Shown piece after piece: positions 1 to 9,332 of a stretch of DNA of 64,000 nt. The stretch spans positions 434,001 to 498,000 of the forward strand of contig CBDFNJ010000002.1 of assembly GCA_965250115.1 (NCBI GenBank), written 5' to 3'. The notes under the pieces are model-generated. The model was given only the letters and a program-made list of their open reading frames with translations, had not been told where the DNA came from and did no database searches. How positions within the stretch are numbered: position 1 is the first letter of the stretch; each line of letters starts with the position of its first letter. This stretch comes from CBDFHB01 sp965250115 (GTDB lineage Bacteria > Acidobacteriota > Vicinamibacteria > Marinacidobacterales > SMYC01). The translations under genes were made by a program, and so were the position numbers.

Positions 1-196
1 CGCCGATGGACCGCTCTCGGCGTCGTCACGGCGGAGAAAAAGTTTCACCGTATCAAAGGCTATCGCCATATGGGCGCTCTCGTTCACGCGCTTAGAAGCA
101 AACAGAAATCTCTTGACAGCGATGAGGTTGCTGCCTAAGAGTATTCACAGGTGCCGCCGCTACCCGACCAAATTCAACAGCGGCCGGGACATCCCC
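1..196 (+). mobile_element. 3' end of an IS256-family element (type C), cut by the window start
   Basis: The first 138 bases encode the last 45 residues of a Mutator/IS256-type transposase, ending DSDEVAA-stop. The inverted repeat follows and ends GGGACATCCCC at 196. The stretch appears identical to the 3' end of the complete copy at 6837-8296 (opposite strand). The 170 bases between it and the IS3 element at 367 hold no gene I can support. Confidence 0.85.
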
Positions 197-416
197 CCCT
201 ACCTTGTGCCCCAGCTCTTCTTCCGAAGCGTGACGACCGCCCAAGGTAGCATGACCAACGAGGCAACGATCCACATTGGGAGCATCGGCACCAAGGAAAA
301 GAACCCCACCTTCTTTGCCGGGGGTAGCTGGAACGCCCAGTAGAAGCTCTGGTGCAGCAGGACAACTGAACCGCCCCGGGTTTCCCGGAGACTCCAACTC
401 TTGAGAGGATGGAGTC

Positions 417-737
417 ATGACAAGACGAAGCAGGTATTCACCGGAGGTAAAAGAGCGCGCAGTGCGGATGGTTTTCGACCAGCAGGCTCAGCACGAATCT
501 CAGTGGTCAGCGATCTCATCGATTGCGTCGAAGATTGACTGTACGCGGGAAACGCTACGCACGTGGGTGCGGCGAGCAGAGCGTGATGCTGGGAAACGAG
601 CGGGACTGACGACGGACGAGCGTCAGCGGCTGAAGGAGCTTGAGCGAGAGAACCGTGAGCTAAAGCGGGCGAACGAGATCCTTCGCAAGGCGTCGGCGTT
701 TTTCGCCCAGGCGGAGCTCGACCGCCGACCGAGGTGA
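417..737 (+). CDS. IS3-family transposase OrfA
   Basis: A 106-residue HTH protein. It opens RRSRYSPEVKERAVRMV, the usual start of the HTH_Tnp_1 fold that recognises IS ends. A Leu/Glu-rich coiled coil (about residues 65-95, KELERENRELKRANEIL) follows, as in OrfA proteins that multimerise with OrfAB. Its stop (735-737) overlaps the orfB GTG at 734, so OrfB could come from a -1 frameshift or from coupled initiation. Confidence 0.85.
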   Translation: MTRRSRYSPEVKERAVRMVFDQQAQHESQWSAISSIASKIDCTRETLRTWVRRAERDAGKRAGLTTDERQRLKELERENRELKRANEILRKASAFFAQAELDRRPR

Positions 738-1651
738 ATGTGTTGTTCGTGGACGCGAACCGTGAAAATTACGGAGTCGAGCCGATCTGCCGGATGCTTC
801 CGATCGCCCCGTCGACCTATTACGAGCAGAAAGCGAGAGAGAAGGACCCAAGCCGCCAGCCAGCGAGAGCGAAGCGCGACGTCCAACTCCGCGGCGAGAT
901 TCGTCGTGTACGGCAAGAGAACTTTGACGTGTATGGCGTGCGCAAGGTCTGGCGTCAGCTGTGCCGTGAGGGCCGCGACGTGGCTCGATGCACGGTGGCC
1001 CGTCTGATGCGTGAAATGGGTCTCCAGGGCGCGGTCCGTGAACGTCGATTCAAGACGACGAAGCCGGATTCGAGCGGTGCTCGCCCGATGGACCTCGTGG
1101 AGCGCGACTTCAACGCCACACGCCCGAACGAGCTCTGGGTCTCGGACCTGACCTACATTGCCACGTGGCGCGGCTTCGTGTATGTCGCCTTCGTCATCGA
1201 CGTCTTCGCTCGACTCATCGTCGGTTGGCGAGCGACGACATCGTTGACTGCCGGCATCGCTCTCGATGCGTTGGAGCAGGCGCTGCACGAGCGCCGACTA
1301 AACCCAGAAGATCCATTGGTGCATCACAGCGATCGCGGCGTGCAGTACGTCTCGATCCGTTACACCGAGCGGCTCGCCGAGGCGGGTATTGAGCCGTCCG
1401 TCGGCAGCCGAGGCGACTCTTACGATAACGCTTTGGCTGAATCCATCATCGGCCTCTACAAGACCGAGGTGATCCGTCGACGTGGGCCCTGGCGTGGTCT
1501 CGAAGACGTTGAGTTCGCCACCCTCGAGTGGGTCCATTGGTACAACACGCAACGACTCTTGGAGCCGATCGGAAATGTCTCCCCCGTCGAGTACGAGATG
1601 AACTACTATCGGTCGCAGGAAGGCTCGCTAGAGATGGCGAGACTCAACTAA
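734..1651 (+). CDS. IS3-family transposase OrfB (rve/DDE integrase)
   Basis: A 305-residue catalytic subunit. The N-terminal HTH_21 part includes YGVRKVWRQL. The rve catalytic core follows, with the DDE residues in the contexts WVSDLTYIAT, HHSDRGVQYVS and DNALAESIIGLYKTEV. It starts at GTG 734, inside the orfA stop. Length and motifs are complete, so the element may be active with OrfA. Confidence 0.88.
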   Translation: MNVLFVDANRENYGVEPICRMLPIAPSTYYEQKAREKDPSRQPARAKRDVQLRGEIRRVRQENFDVYGVRKVWRQLCREGRDVARCTVARLMREMGLQGAVRERRFKTTKPDSSGARPMDLVERDFNATRPNELWVSDLTYIATWRGFVYVAFVIDVFARLIVGWRATTSLTAGIALDALEQALHERRLNPEDPLVHHSDRGVQYVSIRYTERLAEAGIEPSVGSRGDSYDNALAESIIGLYKTEVIRRRGPWRGLEDVEFATLEWVHWYNTQRLLEPIGNVSPVEYEMNYYRSQEGSLEMARLN

Positions 1652-1743
1652 AACAGTCTCCGGAAAACCCGGGGCGGTTCAGGACGTCCAGAAGATCCCA
1701 AATAGTGCTCACCCTGCATTCGGACGCTGGCAAGCAGGTAATG

Positions 1744-2172
1744 CTATCCGACTCTCCCTTTTCGAAAGTGGTTGCGCAGGCGGCGAACCATTGCTTGCGA
1801 CTGTTCGGTGAACTCTCGGCCTGGGGTAACGATGGGAATTCTCCCAGCCACATCAACGAATCCTTGCTGGTTCATCTCCTCAGCGAGCTCATCGATCAAC
1901 GCACTCCCTAGCCCTCGGCCCCTGAACGACGGGTAGATCCACCAAGTCGGAAGGGCAGCTTGCTTCGCTCCCGTCCAGGAGACCAATCCGACGGGACTAT
2001 CCGACTCCATGTTGATGATCACGTACACGTGTACAGACGAGCGGTTCTCTTCCCAATGAATGAGCAAGCCTCTCAATTCGTGTTCGTGGCCCACGACCAT
2101 CTTTCTTACACACTCAAGAGTTGTCTCACCGAGCTCAAGTCTCGATACCAATCGAACGCTCTGGTTTCGCAT
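1744..2172 (-). CDS. GNAT-family N-acetyltransferase
   Basis: A 142-residue protein from ATG 2172; an in-frame GTG at 2241 would add 23 residues. The acetyl-CoA site of the GNAT fold is clear: WWIYPSFRGRGLGSALIDEL matches the R/Q-x-x-G-x-G/A signature of motif A. A beta strand (PVGLVSWTG) precedes it and a C-terminal helix with TEQSQAMVRRL follows. GNATs transfer acetyl from acetyl-CoA to an amine; this substrate is unknown. It lies just downstream of the truncated ferredoxin on the same strand, and an IS3 element lies beyond its 3' end, so it is a host remnant between insertions. Confidence 0.75.
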   Translation of the reverse strand: MRNQSVRLVSRLELGETTLECVRKMVVGHEHELRGLLIHWEENRSSVHVYVIINMESDSPVGLVSWTGAKQAALPTWWIYPSFRGRGLGSALIDELAEEMNQQGFVDVAGRIPIVTPGREFTEQSQAMVRRLRNHFRKGRVG

Positions 2173-2260
2173 CGCCGTCAAGCCGCCAAATCTTCTCGTG
2201 GACACGGCCGAATCCGCAGAAGAAGTTCCTGCGTTATACACAAACGGAGGCTTCGCAATA

Positions 2261-2392
2261 TCACTTAGTGTAGTAATCGGCGTTCTTCTGTGCGAAGTCT
2301 TTCCACTTGTCTGGCAGCTCGTCCTCAGGGAAGATGGCAGTTACCGGGCAGACCCGCTCACAGGCGTCGCAGTCAATGCAGGCTTCAGGATC
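2261..2392 (-). pseudogene. C-terminal part of a 7Fe/4Fe-4S ferredoxin, 5' end lost
   Basis: The surviving residues contain CIDCDACERVCPVTAIF, a complete Cx2Cx2Cx3CP cluster motif, and then FPEDELPDKWKDFAQKNADYYTK, the typical tail of FdxA-type seven-iron ferredoxins. The first half, with the other cluster, is missing because an IS256 type A end begins at 2393. The open frame runs into the IS, but those residues are IS sequence. It is probably inactive. Confidence 0.8.
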
Positions 2393-2573
2393 GGATGTGT
2401 CCCGAGGTCCGTGGAAAAAGAACGGCGCCCTCCACTCCGTCATCAGAGTATCAGATCAGGCGGCAACCTCCGCGTGTTCGAGAACCTCGCTCAGACGTTG
2501 GTAGCCGTCGATGCGTCGTAGCTGAATCTGGCCAGAGGCGATAAGCCCAAACAGCAAAGCGACCGCGGACTCC
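2393..2573 (-). mobile_element. 181-bp end fragment of IS256-type A
   Basis: The terminal repeat GGATGTGTCCCGAGG starts at 2393. The transposase C-terminus (SEESAVALLFGLIASGQ to EHAEVAA) matches the complete copy at 10064-11430. Homology stops abruptly near 2573, within GGACTCCTC. The join fuses the transposase tail in frame to an unrelated open frame reaching back to 2716, so the junction is a deletion or recombination scar. Confidence 0.85.
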
Positions 2574-2888
2574 TCAGAGGGAATTTGCGCCTCCCGTACC
2601 TGATGGCCGTGCCCGGAGTGGATCACGAATCCAGTAGGTCTCTTGACAGCTAGAGGGAAGGTTGTCGCCGTCGATATGCATCGGCCCAGGATGATCTGCA
2701 ACTCTTGCAAGGTCACCGCCGCATGACGACTTTAGCGGAAATTCCACGCCCTGGTGCAACAACACCGTCACGTCTCCTCGTGCCTGCACGCGAGGGACGC
2801 CGGAGGAAGGGGGCGCTGCCAACCTTGCGCGGTACGGCCTCTGAGATTAGGATTAATCAAGATACAAATCAAGCCTAAAGAGTACCGC
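2574..2888. other. No confident gene; remnant sequence beyond the IS256-A scar
   Basis: On the minus strand, 2574-2716 is open from GTG 2716 (MTLQELQIILGRCISTATTF...) and runs into the IS256-A fragment. It may be the N-terminus of a lost host gene, but I do not recognise it. The rest holds only the short leader of the next gene. Confidence 0.4.
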
Positions 2889-3212
2889 GTGAAGATAGCA
2901 ATCCCGCCACTCGGACTTGTTGTGATGTTCGGTTGGACGGCGATCGCCCACAGTGACATGTACGAAGCCATAATCACACGGGAAAAAGAAAACCTCTACA
3001 AAATCGAGCACACGCACCCCACCGTTTACGTCAAAACCGTGTCATGCGATGAGGACGTTACTGTCGAAGAGGCTACCTTCGATACCTATAGCTACAAGCT
3101 CCACTTTGAGAGAGGCGGAAAAAGCTGCGACATAGACGAAATCATTGACCTAGATCGGCCGTCCCGTGAGCGTCATGAAACCTCTCGTAGCGCTCAAGAG
3201 GCCGCGTTCTGA
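2889..3212 (+). CDS. Small secreted protein of unknown function
   Basis: About 107 residues from GTG 2889, preceded by AAAGAG as a plausible ribosome site. The start VKIAIPPLGLVVMFGWTAIAHS is a short signal peptide with a likely cleavage after AHS. The mature part has two cysteines (SCDEDV and KSCDID) that could form a disulfide. I recognise no family. It stands alone between two IS-derived regions. Confidence 0.5.
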   Translation: MKIAIPPLGLVVMFGWTAIAHSDMYEAIITREKENLYKIEHTHPTVYVKTVSCDEDVTVEEATFDTYSYKLHFERGGKSCDIDEIIDLDRPSRERHETSRSAQEAAF

Positions 3213-3572
3213 TTCCTTCGTCGAAACCTCTTTGTTGTTGTCACTCCCAAAAAGATCCTGACTGAGGCTATCGGGGTCGCTGACTGTTAATGCGACGTCG
3301 ATTTTGGATTTCGGCGCTCTGCCTTTTCGCCTCGAGTTTCATTTTTCTTCGTCTCCAGTTTCCGCTTCGATGAGGCGGGGCAGGGATTCTTCCTCACTCT
3401 CTCTCTGTCCCGCATCGCTGACATCGGTACTCGACGAACTTCTCCTTCAAGGAGACGTACGCCTCCCGCTGTGTTCGCTACTCTAACTTGGCCCATTTCG
3501 CTCATTAGATTTGGCCCACCTGCATCGGATCGATAGCCTTGAGCGGGCGTAAGCCCGGAGAGGAGGCATCGG

Positions 3573-5114
3573 TTGGAAAGGGGCGCCAAAGTGCGATTGT
3601 TCGAGCAGATGCGTCGGGAGTACGAACACGGAGTTGGGACGATAGTAGGGGTAGCGAGGAAGTTCGGAGTGCACCGCCGGATGGTGCGTGATGCGGTTAA
3701 GAGCGCGCTGCCGCCGGAACGTAAGCGGACGCCACGAGAGAGCCCGAAGCTCGGCCCGGTCCGGGATTTCATCGACGCGATCCTCGAGTCCGACAGACAC
3801 GAACCACGCAAGCAGCGTCACACCGCGCGTCGCATCTGGGATCGACTGCGAGAGAGCTACCCGAATCACGAAGTAGGCGAATCGACGGTTCGCCGGTACG
3901 TTGGACGGCGCAAGCGTGAGCTCGGCTTGAAGCATGCGGAGGTGTTCATCCCGCAAAGCTACGCGTGGGGCGATGAAGCTCAGGTGGACTGGTACGAGTC
4001 GCACGCCCGGATCGGTGGCGAGCTGACGAAGGTGCAAACGTTGGTGGTACGGAGCATGGCCGGCGGGGGCGCATTCCATCGAGGCTATCCCCGCGCGACG
4101 CAGCAGGCGTTCTTCGAGGCGCAGGAGAAGGCGTTCGAGTTCTTCGGTGGCGTGTTTCGTCGAATGCGCTACGACAACCTGACCCTTGCGGTTTCCAAGA
4201 TCTTGCGAGGCTACCAACGTCGTCAGACTGAAGCTTTCGTGGCGTTTCGCTCGCACTGGGGATTCGACTCCGAGTTCTGCAATCCGGCTCGAGGAAACGA
4301 GAAAGGCGGTGTAGAAAGCGAGGTGGGCTACTTCCGCCGCAACCACTGGACGCCGGTACCGGAGTTCGATGATTGGGATGAGCTCAACGCGTACTTGCGT
4401 GGTCGCTGCCTCGAAGAGAACACGCGCCACATCGCTGGCAAGGAACACGCGGTGGGCGCGGCAATGGAGCTCGAGCGAGTGCACCTACTCCCGATGGCCG
4501 ACGAGGGCTTCGAGCTCGAGGAGAAGCGCTTCACGACGGTGGACAAGAGAGGCTGCGTTCGGGCCGGCACGAACTGGTACTCGACGCCCTTGAAGCCGGG
4601 CCAGCGGGTGATGGTGAAGCTGCTGCCGCTGGCCGTCGAGGCGTGGCGGGACGGCCGCGTGATGGCACAGCACGAGCGCTGCTACGACCGGAACCGGTCG
4701 CTTTACGAGCTCGAGCACTATCTCGATGTCTTGGAGCGTAAGCCCGGTGCCCTTGCGGGCTCGACGCCGCTTGCGCAGTGGCGCGCGAAAGGACGATGGC
4801 CCGCAAGCTATGACGAGCTGTGGGCGAAGCTGAACCGTCGCCACGGCAAGCTCGATGGCACGCGCCAGATGGTGGAGCTCATCCAGCTAGGGCGCAAGCA
4901 CGGATACGACAAGCTTCGTGAGACCGTCGCCCACGCCCTCGAGCTCGGGTGCACCGATCTCGAAGCGCTTCGCCATCTCCTCGATACCGCGTCGCTACAA
5001 CGGAACCCCGAGCGTAGCCTGGACGATGTCGAGCTTGGACACCTTGCGCGCTACGAACGAGCTGCGCCGGGCGTGAGCCACTACAACGAGCTGATCACGG
5101 AGGTGAACCCGTGA
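3573..5114 (+). CDS. istA: IS21 transposase IstA
   Basis: A 513-residue DDE transposase, full length for the family. An N-terminal HTH (about residues 18-45, VARKFGVHRRMVRDAV) binds the ends. The catalytic core has DEAQVDWYES, MRYDNLTLAV and GNEKGGVESEV for the D, D and E residues. Its stop overlaps istB by four bases, so the two are translationally coupled. It differs from the copy 2 protein at only two residues seen (EENTRH/EENKRH and ELEHYL/ELEYYL). Confidence 0.93.
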   Translation: MERGAKVRLFEQMRREYEHGVGTIVGVARKFGVHRRMVRDAVKSALPPERKRTPRESPKLGPVRDFIDAILESDRHEPRKQRHTARRIWDRLRESYPNHEVGESTVRRYVGRRKRELGLKHAEVFIPQSYAWGDEAQVDWYESHARIGGELTKVQTLVVRSMAGGGAFHRGYPRATQQAFFEAQEKAFEFFGGVFRRMRYDNLTLAVSKILRGYQRRQTEAFVAFRSHWGFDSEFCNPARGNEKGGVESEVGYFRRNHWTPVPEFDDWDELNAYLRGRCLEENTRHIAGKEHAVGAAMELERVHLLPMADEGFELEEKRFTTVDKRGCVRAGTNWYSTPLKPGQRVMVKLLPLAVEAWRDGRVMAQHERCYDRNRSLYELEHYLDVLERKPGALAGSTPLAQWRAKGRWPASYDELWAKLNRRHGKLDGTRQMVELIQLGRKHGYDKLRETVAHALELGCTDLEALRHLLDTASLQRNPERSLDDVELGHLARYERAAPGVSHYNELITEVNP

Positions 5115-5884
5115 GCGGGCGAAGCGTCGAGCTCGGCACCATCCGTCAGCATTGCAAGACGCTGCGCATGCCGACCGTGGCGAGCCAGTTCCAGAAGCTG
5201 GCGGAGCAAGCATGGTGCGACAAGCAAAGCCACGTCCGGTATCTCGACGTCCTGCTCAGCGCCGAGGTCGAGGAACGCGAACACCGAGCGGTTCAGAGAC
5301 GATTGAAGGAAGCACAACTACCGCGGACGAAGACCGTTGACGAGTTCGACTTCTCACAGTCGCCCAAGGTCTCGGGCCGCCGGATAAAAGAGCTCGCGGA
5401 GGGTCACTACATCGACCGAGCGCAGCCGGTCATCTTCCTCGGCGACGCGGGCACCGGCAAGACCCACCTGGCGAGCGCGTTGTGTGTGGCCGCATGCCAA
5501 CAACGTCGCCGCGTCCGCTTCACCACCGCATCGAAACTCGTCAACGAGCTCGTCGAGGCGCGGCAGGAACACGAGCTGTCGCGCATCATCCGACGCTATG
5601 CCCGCTTCGAGTTGCTGTGCATCGACGAGCTTGGTTACGTCCCGCTCGCCGACGTCGGTGCCGAGCTGTTGTTCCAGGTGATCTCGGAGCGAAGCGAGAC
5701 CGCCGCGCTCGTGATCACGACGAATCTCCCGTTCTCCGAATGGACTCAGGTGTTCACCAACGCCCGACTCTGCAAGGCGCTGCTCGATCGTGTCACGGAC
5801 CAGGCGCACATCCTCGAGACCGGCTCCGAGTCCTACCGCTTCCGCCGCACCGTCCGCAGCAAGAACGCGGTTCCAAAGGCATGA
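5111..5884 (+). CDS. istB: IS21 ATPase helper IstB
   Basis: A 257-residue DnaC-like AAA+ protein that loads IstA onto target DNA. Walker A is GDAGTGKTHL (about residue 110), Walker B is LLCIDELGYV, and an arginine-rich C-terminus closes it. GTG start at 5111. Compared with copy 2 it differs at six residues, all in the first 140, whereas istA is almost unchanged. Confidence 0.93.
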   Translation: MSGRSVELGTIRQHCKTLRMPTVASQFQKLAEQAWCDKQSHVRYLDVLLSAEVEEREHRAVQRRLKEAQLPRTKTVDEFDFSQSPKVSGRRIKELAEGHYIDRAQPVIFLGDAGTGKTHLASALCVAACQQRRRVRFTTASKLVNELVEARQEHELSRIIRRYARFELLCIDELGYVPLADVGAELLFQVISERSETAALVITTNLPFSEWTQVFTNARLCKALLDRVTDQAHILETGSESYRFRRTVRSKNAVPKA

Positions 5885-6201
5885 GAGCTGTGTTTTCACT
5901 CGGGGCGGCCTGCACGTTCGTTCCGGCCGCAGGATAAGGGAAAGGGACTTTTTTACGTTCGTTCTTTAAGAATCAATAACTTAAGGTGGGCCATTTTAGA
6001 TGAGCGAAATGGGCCAGGCCGAGTGGACAAAAACACCCGCCATCGGTGTTTGAGCTGCACAGACTCTAAGGCTTTGCAGTCAGCTTCGCCGACAGCTTTC
6101 AAGACGTCGAAAGTCTGCGGCCTCTCGCCGAACTGTGGCGGGTTCTTCCAGTTGACGCCGACCATCACCTGCCTTGCTGTCGAATTCTCGCCGGTCACCA
6201 C

Positions 6202-6513
6202 GGTTGTCGCTTTCGAGCTTTCGCCTTTGGCTTTTTAACGATCTTGGGTGGGTGCCCCTTTCAGCGGAGCCTCGCACTCCACGTGGCGTGGCACGCGATC
6301 CGGGGCGAGGCCGTGGTGCCCCGAGCAATTCCCAAAAGACATGTTATTATCCGCTGGCTGCGCAAACGATAGTTTGTCGTGGCTTCCAATTGGGCTATCA
6401 CATCGCAGCTGGTAGTGGCCACTGGCAGTTTTGCATACCGGCCTCCACCAGTTTTAGGGATGGAAAGGTGCACCCGACCCGCTGAGGACGGATTCCAACG
6501 GATTAAGACGACC
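6202..6513. other. No gene seen
   Basis: Between the split CxxC gene and the split methyltransferase I find no open frame with a convincing start or recognisable content on either strand. Confidence 0.5.
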
Positions 6514-6836
6514 ATGCAAGACTTGCGAAACGAAGGTTCGATGATCAAAGGGGCCCTGCGTCATTTCTCGCGAATCGCGAGCAGATACCAAGAACTCAGA
6601 ATGACCGATATCGCCCCGGTGCTTGCCATCCGGGAAAGGCTCAAAGGCATGAATGCCGTAGCTGCCGCAGACGTTGGTTGCGGAACCGGACGTTACAGTC
6701 TGTGCGCGCTCGAGACTGTTCCCAACATAGGGCAGCTTTACTGCTTTGACGCCAACGACAAGATGCTGGCTGAAATGGAGAACAGCGAGAACTGCCAGGC
6801 AATCGTATCGCGCGCTGAGCATCTACCCCTATTAAG

Positions 6837-8296
6837 GGGGATGTCCCGGCCGCTGTTGAATTTGGTCGGGTAGCGGCGGCACCTGTGAATACTCTTAGGC
6901 AGCAACCTCATCGCTGTCAAGAGATTTCTGTTTGCTTCTAAGCGCGTGAACGAGAGCGCCCATATGGCGATAGCCTTTGATACGGTGAAACTTTTTCTCC
7001 GCCGTGACGACGCCGAGAGCGGTCCATCGGCGAATCATGGAAGGACTCTTCCACCGCTTGACGTTTCTCGAGACTCTGCGGATGGTGCCGTTGAGATTCT
7101 CGATGGCGTTTGTCGTGGCCAGAGATTTGCGAAGTAACTCGGGTAGAGCGAGCTTCACAACCGTGAGGGTCTCTTCCATCCCTTCTCGAAGGCTTCCGGC
7201 AGCTTCGTCGTAGCCGTTTCGCTCGAGCCACGACACCAATGCCTGAAGTCGCCTGCGCGCCTTGTCGGCACTCTTGCATTTGTACGCTTCCTTCATTGTC
7301 TGGAGCACGTAGGCGTGACGGGACTTGGGAAGGTACGAGCGTAGACTTCGGAGTTTGTGGAGCTGGCATCTTTGGATAACCGCGAGATCCCCCAAAACGT
7401 CGACGAGTGCTTTGCGGATCCCTTTGCCTCCGTCCACTACGCAGAGAATCGATTCGTCGATCCGCAATCCCCGCTCGAGAAGGTTCTGCAACATCGCGGT
7501 GCACACCCGAGAGTTCTCCGTCGAGCCCAGCCATATACCCAAGGGCACCTTCGTTCCATCTATTGTGATACCGAGAGTTACGACGACGGTCTGTCCGGCC
7601 ACCTCAAGGCCATCCATCATTAGTGCCGCAAGCTCGAACTCCTCTAGCCTCCGAGATAGGTATTCCTCGAGCTTCTTAGTCGTCTGGCTCACGAGGTGAC
7701 GGCTGGCGGCACTCTTGCTCGTGCCACGAGACTTCAACTTCGCCGAGGGTTTGTCCAGACTCGATTCGTAATTTCGGGTCGATACCCCCACCAAGATCTG
7801 GTTCAGCACTCGCTCCGGAAGCGGGTCTTCTTCGCGGAAGGCTTCGAAGTGTGGAAGCGACGCCTCCTCGCCCGACTTCGAACGAACTCGAGGTCGCGAC
7901 ACTTGGATTCGACGACCGCCGAAGCTCAGCTCCCCATCCGTGCTCCCCCAGTGGTTATGAGTTCGCTCCTTCTCGTGCTTGCCCTTCGGCCCCGCGATCT
8001 TCTCCGCGTCCTCTCTCAGGAGTAGGTGCAATGCGGTCAGTCCTTGCTCGTACACCCATTCCGTCAGGTCCGCCTTCGTGGCCGCGATCCCAGCTATCAT
8101 CGGTAGCAGTATCTGACCGACTTGGCCAACTACCTTGCCCGTAGGCGAGTGCGTTTGCTTTCTTACTGGCTTCTTTGATTTCCTTGGCATGGTGGCTCCT
8201 TGTCCCCCTCTGGAGACGGTTGGTTTGGCAGACCTATTCTTAGGCCGGCCAAGGAGCCGCCGCTACCCCAAATTCAACATCCGGCGGGACATCCCC
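6837..8296 (-). mobile_element. IS256-family element, type C, complete (1,460 bp)
   Basis: The inverted repeats start GGGGATGTCCC at both ends, with TTGAATTT and GGGTAGCGGCGGC in each. A perfect 8-bp duplication CTATTAAG flanks it (6829-6836 and 8297-8304), the length expected for IS256. It carries one intact transposase gene. Confidence 0.93.
6895..8190 (-). CDS. IS256/Mutator-family transposase (type C)
   Basis: A 431-residue DDE transposase. The catalytic contexts are ALMMDGLEVAG (first D), CVVDGGKGIRKAL (second D) and SLATTNAIENLNGTIRR (E), with the family's QRCQLHKLRSL before the last. The basic N-terminus (MPRKSKKPVRK) fits DNA binding. Length and motifs are complete, so it may be active and may explain the fragment at 1-196. 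Confidence 0.92.
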   Translation of the reverse strand: MPRKSKKPVRKQTHSPTGKVVGQVGQILLPMIAGIAATKADLTEWVYEQGLTALHLLLREDAEKIAGPKGKHEKERTHNHWGSTDGELSFGGRRIQVSRPRVRSKSGEEASLPHFEAFREEDPLPERVLNQILVGVSTRNYESSLDKPSAKLKSRGTSKSAASRHLVSQTTKKLEEYLSRRLEEFELAALMMDGLEVAGQTVVVTLGITIDGTKVPLGIWLGSTENSRVCTAMLQNLLERGLRIDESILCVVDGGKGIRKALVDVLGDLAVIQRCQLHKLRSLRSYLPKSRHAYVLQTMKEAYKCKSADKARRRLQALVSWLERNGYDEAAGSLREGMEETLTVVKLALPELLRKSLATTNAIENLNGTIRRVSRNVKRWKSPSMIRRWTALGVVTAEKKFHRIKGYRHMGALVHALRSKQKSLDSDEVAA

Positions 8297-8779
8297 CTAT
8301 TAAGTGGTGCTCTTGATTGTCTGTTCACTTTCAACGCCGTCCACCACTTCCAGTTACCCCTCTTTGCGAAGGAAGCCTCGCGAGTGTTAATGGGAGGCGG
8401 ATTTTTGTTCATCTATACCCGGCTGAGACAGCAAAACGCCGGGCATATTTGGGGACGATACTTTCCTCACTTCTTCGAGAAAGAGACGCGACTCTACGAT
8501 TTAGACGCTATCGTTTCATCAATCGGGCGAGTAAGCACGATGAAGGTCAACGAGGTGATAACCTTCACTCACAAAAGGGTTTCGACCCTTGCTCGCCTCA
8601 GAGAGTTGGCGAGGGAGAAACACTACTCAACGTTCGATTTCTACTCCAGTAGTGAGTTCAAACGCGCATTGGCTCAGTTTGAGCGGAACCTTCGGGAACG
8701 TTTCGAGGACCTGAATGATATCCCGTGGGTCGATGAGAATACCCTGCTCATCATTAGGAAAGCGGACATGTGTGCGTGA

Positions 8780-9332
8780 GCTACGTCTAGCTCATCCCTC
8801 CGGAGCGCAGGCACTGTCGAGGAGACACCTCTCGATCGAACCCGCGGCCACCATGCGTGTTGCACGGGCCACCCGCGCAATCGGCGGTACCCGAAACGAG
8901 GGTCCCGTCGTCCTGAAGTAACGCTAGGTTAGCGGAGACGATAGACGCCATCCGTCGGGGGAGCACAGTCGGAGCTACGAGCGCTCCCAGTGGAATCCAG
9001 CTTCTGGGCGATCTCCCGATGGGTCTCGACATCGTCGGTCCCGCTTCCGCCAAGCACGGCCATCTAACTCGTCTCCGCGCCCGATGTTTCCAGGGCCAAG
9101 TGTCCTGCGCCGAGCGCCATCAACGATGCACCATGAACCCCGATTGTTGTTTGCTGACGCGGAGCACAGCCGGCACAAACTCGTAAGGGTAGATTCCAAT
9201 GAGCTCCCAACGGAGCCCTTACCCGCCCCCCTCAGGATATGTTATGGGTCAAGAACCGAGCCCCGTCTCAACACAGGCGGCGATTCCCGTGTCGATTCTA
9301 CGGGCACGCCCCGGTGCGGCTCCAAGGAGATC
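8780..9332. other. No gene supported
   Basis: About 550 bases after the methyltransferase stop. Short frames exist on both strands, for example a 44-codon minus frame from 9065, but none has a ribosome site, family motif or believable composition. It reads as decayed intergenic DNA. Confidence 0.5.

Larger units (their letters stand above)
367..1681 (+). mobile_element. IS3-family insertion sequence, apparently intact
   Basis: The terminal inverted repeats read TGAACCGCCCCGGGTTT at the left and the same with one mismatch at the right (1665-1681). They enclose overlapping orfA and orfB, the standard IS3 layout. I could not find a matching 3-4 bp target duplication: the left flank is GACAAC and the right flank GGACGT. 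A flank has probably been rearranged. Confidence 0.85.
3470..6035 (+). mobile_element. IS21-family element, copy 1 (2,566 bp)
   Basis: The ends are TG...CA. The left end is TGTGTTCGCTACTC, the right end GAGTGGACAAAAACA, and TGGCCCATTTCGCTCAT occurs inverted near both. It is flanked by a perfect 5-bp duplication CCCGC (3465-3469 and 6036-6040). It carries istA and istB. Copy 2 at 29677-32242 has exactly the same length. Confidence 0.93.
3394..6201 (-). pseudogene. Small CxxC protein interrupted by IS21 copy 1
   Basis: Removing the IS21 element and one copy of its CCCGC duplication restores one frame, from GTG 6201 through LKHRWREAYVSLKEKF to EYRCQRCGTERE and a stop at 3394-3396. That gives about 78 residues, unrecognised, ending in a CxxC pair that could be half a zinc knuckle. 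The insertion falls after LKHRWR. The start is uncertain. Confidence 0.5.
6514..8779 (+). pseudogene. Class I SAM-dependent methyltransferase interrupted by IS256-type C
   Basis: Starting at ATG 6514, the N-terminal part has the SAM-binding motif AAADVGCGTGRYSL and the acidic strand LYCFDANDKM. After the IS the frame resumes LSGALDCLFTFNAVHHF, the usual motif IV region of UbiE/Methyltransf_11 proteins, and runs to a stop at 8777-8779. Deleting 6837-8304 (IS plus one duplication) gives AEHLPLLSGALDCLF with no other lesion, about 265 residues in all. The gene was intact until a recent insertion. Substrate unknown. Confidence 0.85.

Noticed and set aside
3483..4484. Long minus-strand open frame opposite istA (and the same at 29690-30691)
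   Set aside because: It mirrors a clear IS21 transposase gene; the frame arises from GC-rich third positions and has no family motif.
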